The position numbers and the translations under genes are program-made. Shown one piece after another: positions 21,884 through 21,907 of a DNA stretch of 21,907 nucleotides (positions within the stretch are counted from its first letter, which is position 1; the number at the start of each line of letters is the position of its first letter). The stretch spans positions 16,894 through 38,800 of the forward strand of contig DBWQ01000008.1 of NCBI GenBank assembly GCA_002308995.1. The letters are read 5' to 3'. The notes under the pieces are model-generated. The model saw nothing but the letters and a program-made list of their open reading frames with translations, was not told the origin of the DNA and ran no database searches. This stretch comes from Clostridiales bacterium UBA1234 (lineage in GTDB: Bacteria > Bacillota > Clostridia > TANB77 > UBA1234).

Positions 21884-21907
21884 TTTCGTCAATTGGGGAC
21901 GCCCCTT
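21884..21907 (-). repeat. REP-like palindromic repeat, right end copy
   Basis: The reverse complement reads AAGGGGCGTCCCCAATTGAC then GAAA and matches positions 3-26 at 22 of 24 bases. It is in inverted orientation relative to the left copy and lies upstream of the tig promoter. Confidence 0.6.

Noticed and set aside
1..21907. Reading the end repeats as terminal inverted repeats of a large mobile element
   Set aside because: The content is core housekeeping genes with no transposase or integrase, and a third copy of the repeat lies inside; a contig boundary explains it better.

Overview
The window looks like housekeeping chromosome from a low-G+C Firmicute of class Clostridia, probably a Lachnospirales-like anaerobe. 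Supporting signs are A/T-rich codons, strong AGGAGG-type ribosome sites, a T-box leader on serS, the runs tig-clpP-clpX and gdpP-rplI-dnaB, and secreted proteins with copper-amine-oxidase N-terminal-like modules. The genus cannot be fixed from sequence reading alone. I see no tRNA, rRNA, CRISPR array, transposase or phage gene.

Layout. (1) 1-3320, minus strand: an O-methyltransferase (TrmR-like), a U32 peptidase-family protein (TrhP-like) and ychF. The first two probably make 5-methoxyuridine at the tRNA wobble position. Two copies of a roughly 90-nt hairpin repeat (family 1) fill the gaps. (2) 3389-4860: two convergent genes of unknown function sharing one terminator, visibly richer in G+C than their neighbours. 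One encodes a protein built wholly of about eight 29-residue repeats. (3) 4861-5384: a dense control region with divergent promoters around a nested palindrome, a serine T-box riboswitch, and a 123-nt hairpin repeat (family 2) between the T-box terminator and serS. (4) 5385-9809, plus strand: serS, an ATP-grasp carboxylate-amine ligase and a MurE-type Mur ligase. The last two are candidates for peptidoglycan precursor modification. A second family-2 repeat separates them. (5) 9868-11404, minus strand: two paralogous secreted proteins sharing a 185-bp stretch that is identical base for base. (6) 11483-21790, minus strand: tig, clpP, clpX, a DUF951 gene, gdpP, rplI, dnaB, tilS and ftsH, covering protein folding and turnover, c-di-AMP hydrolysis, ribosome, replication, tRNA-Ile lysidine and membrane proteolysis. 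The hpt gene usual between tilS and ftsH is missing and TilS is short.

Both ends of the window carry the same short palindromic repeat in opposite orientation, with a third relative at 4948-4971. This suggests that the window is a contig broken at repeats. The best candidates for something undescribed are the 29-residue-repeat protein and its convergent partner, the ligase pair with a non-standard MurE specificity motif, the two long-hairpin repeat families, and the mirror-image promoters at 4913-5011.
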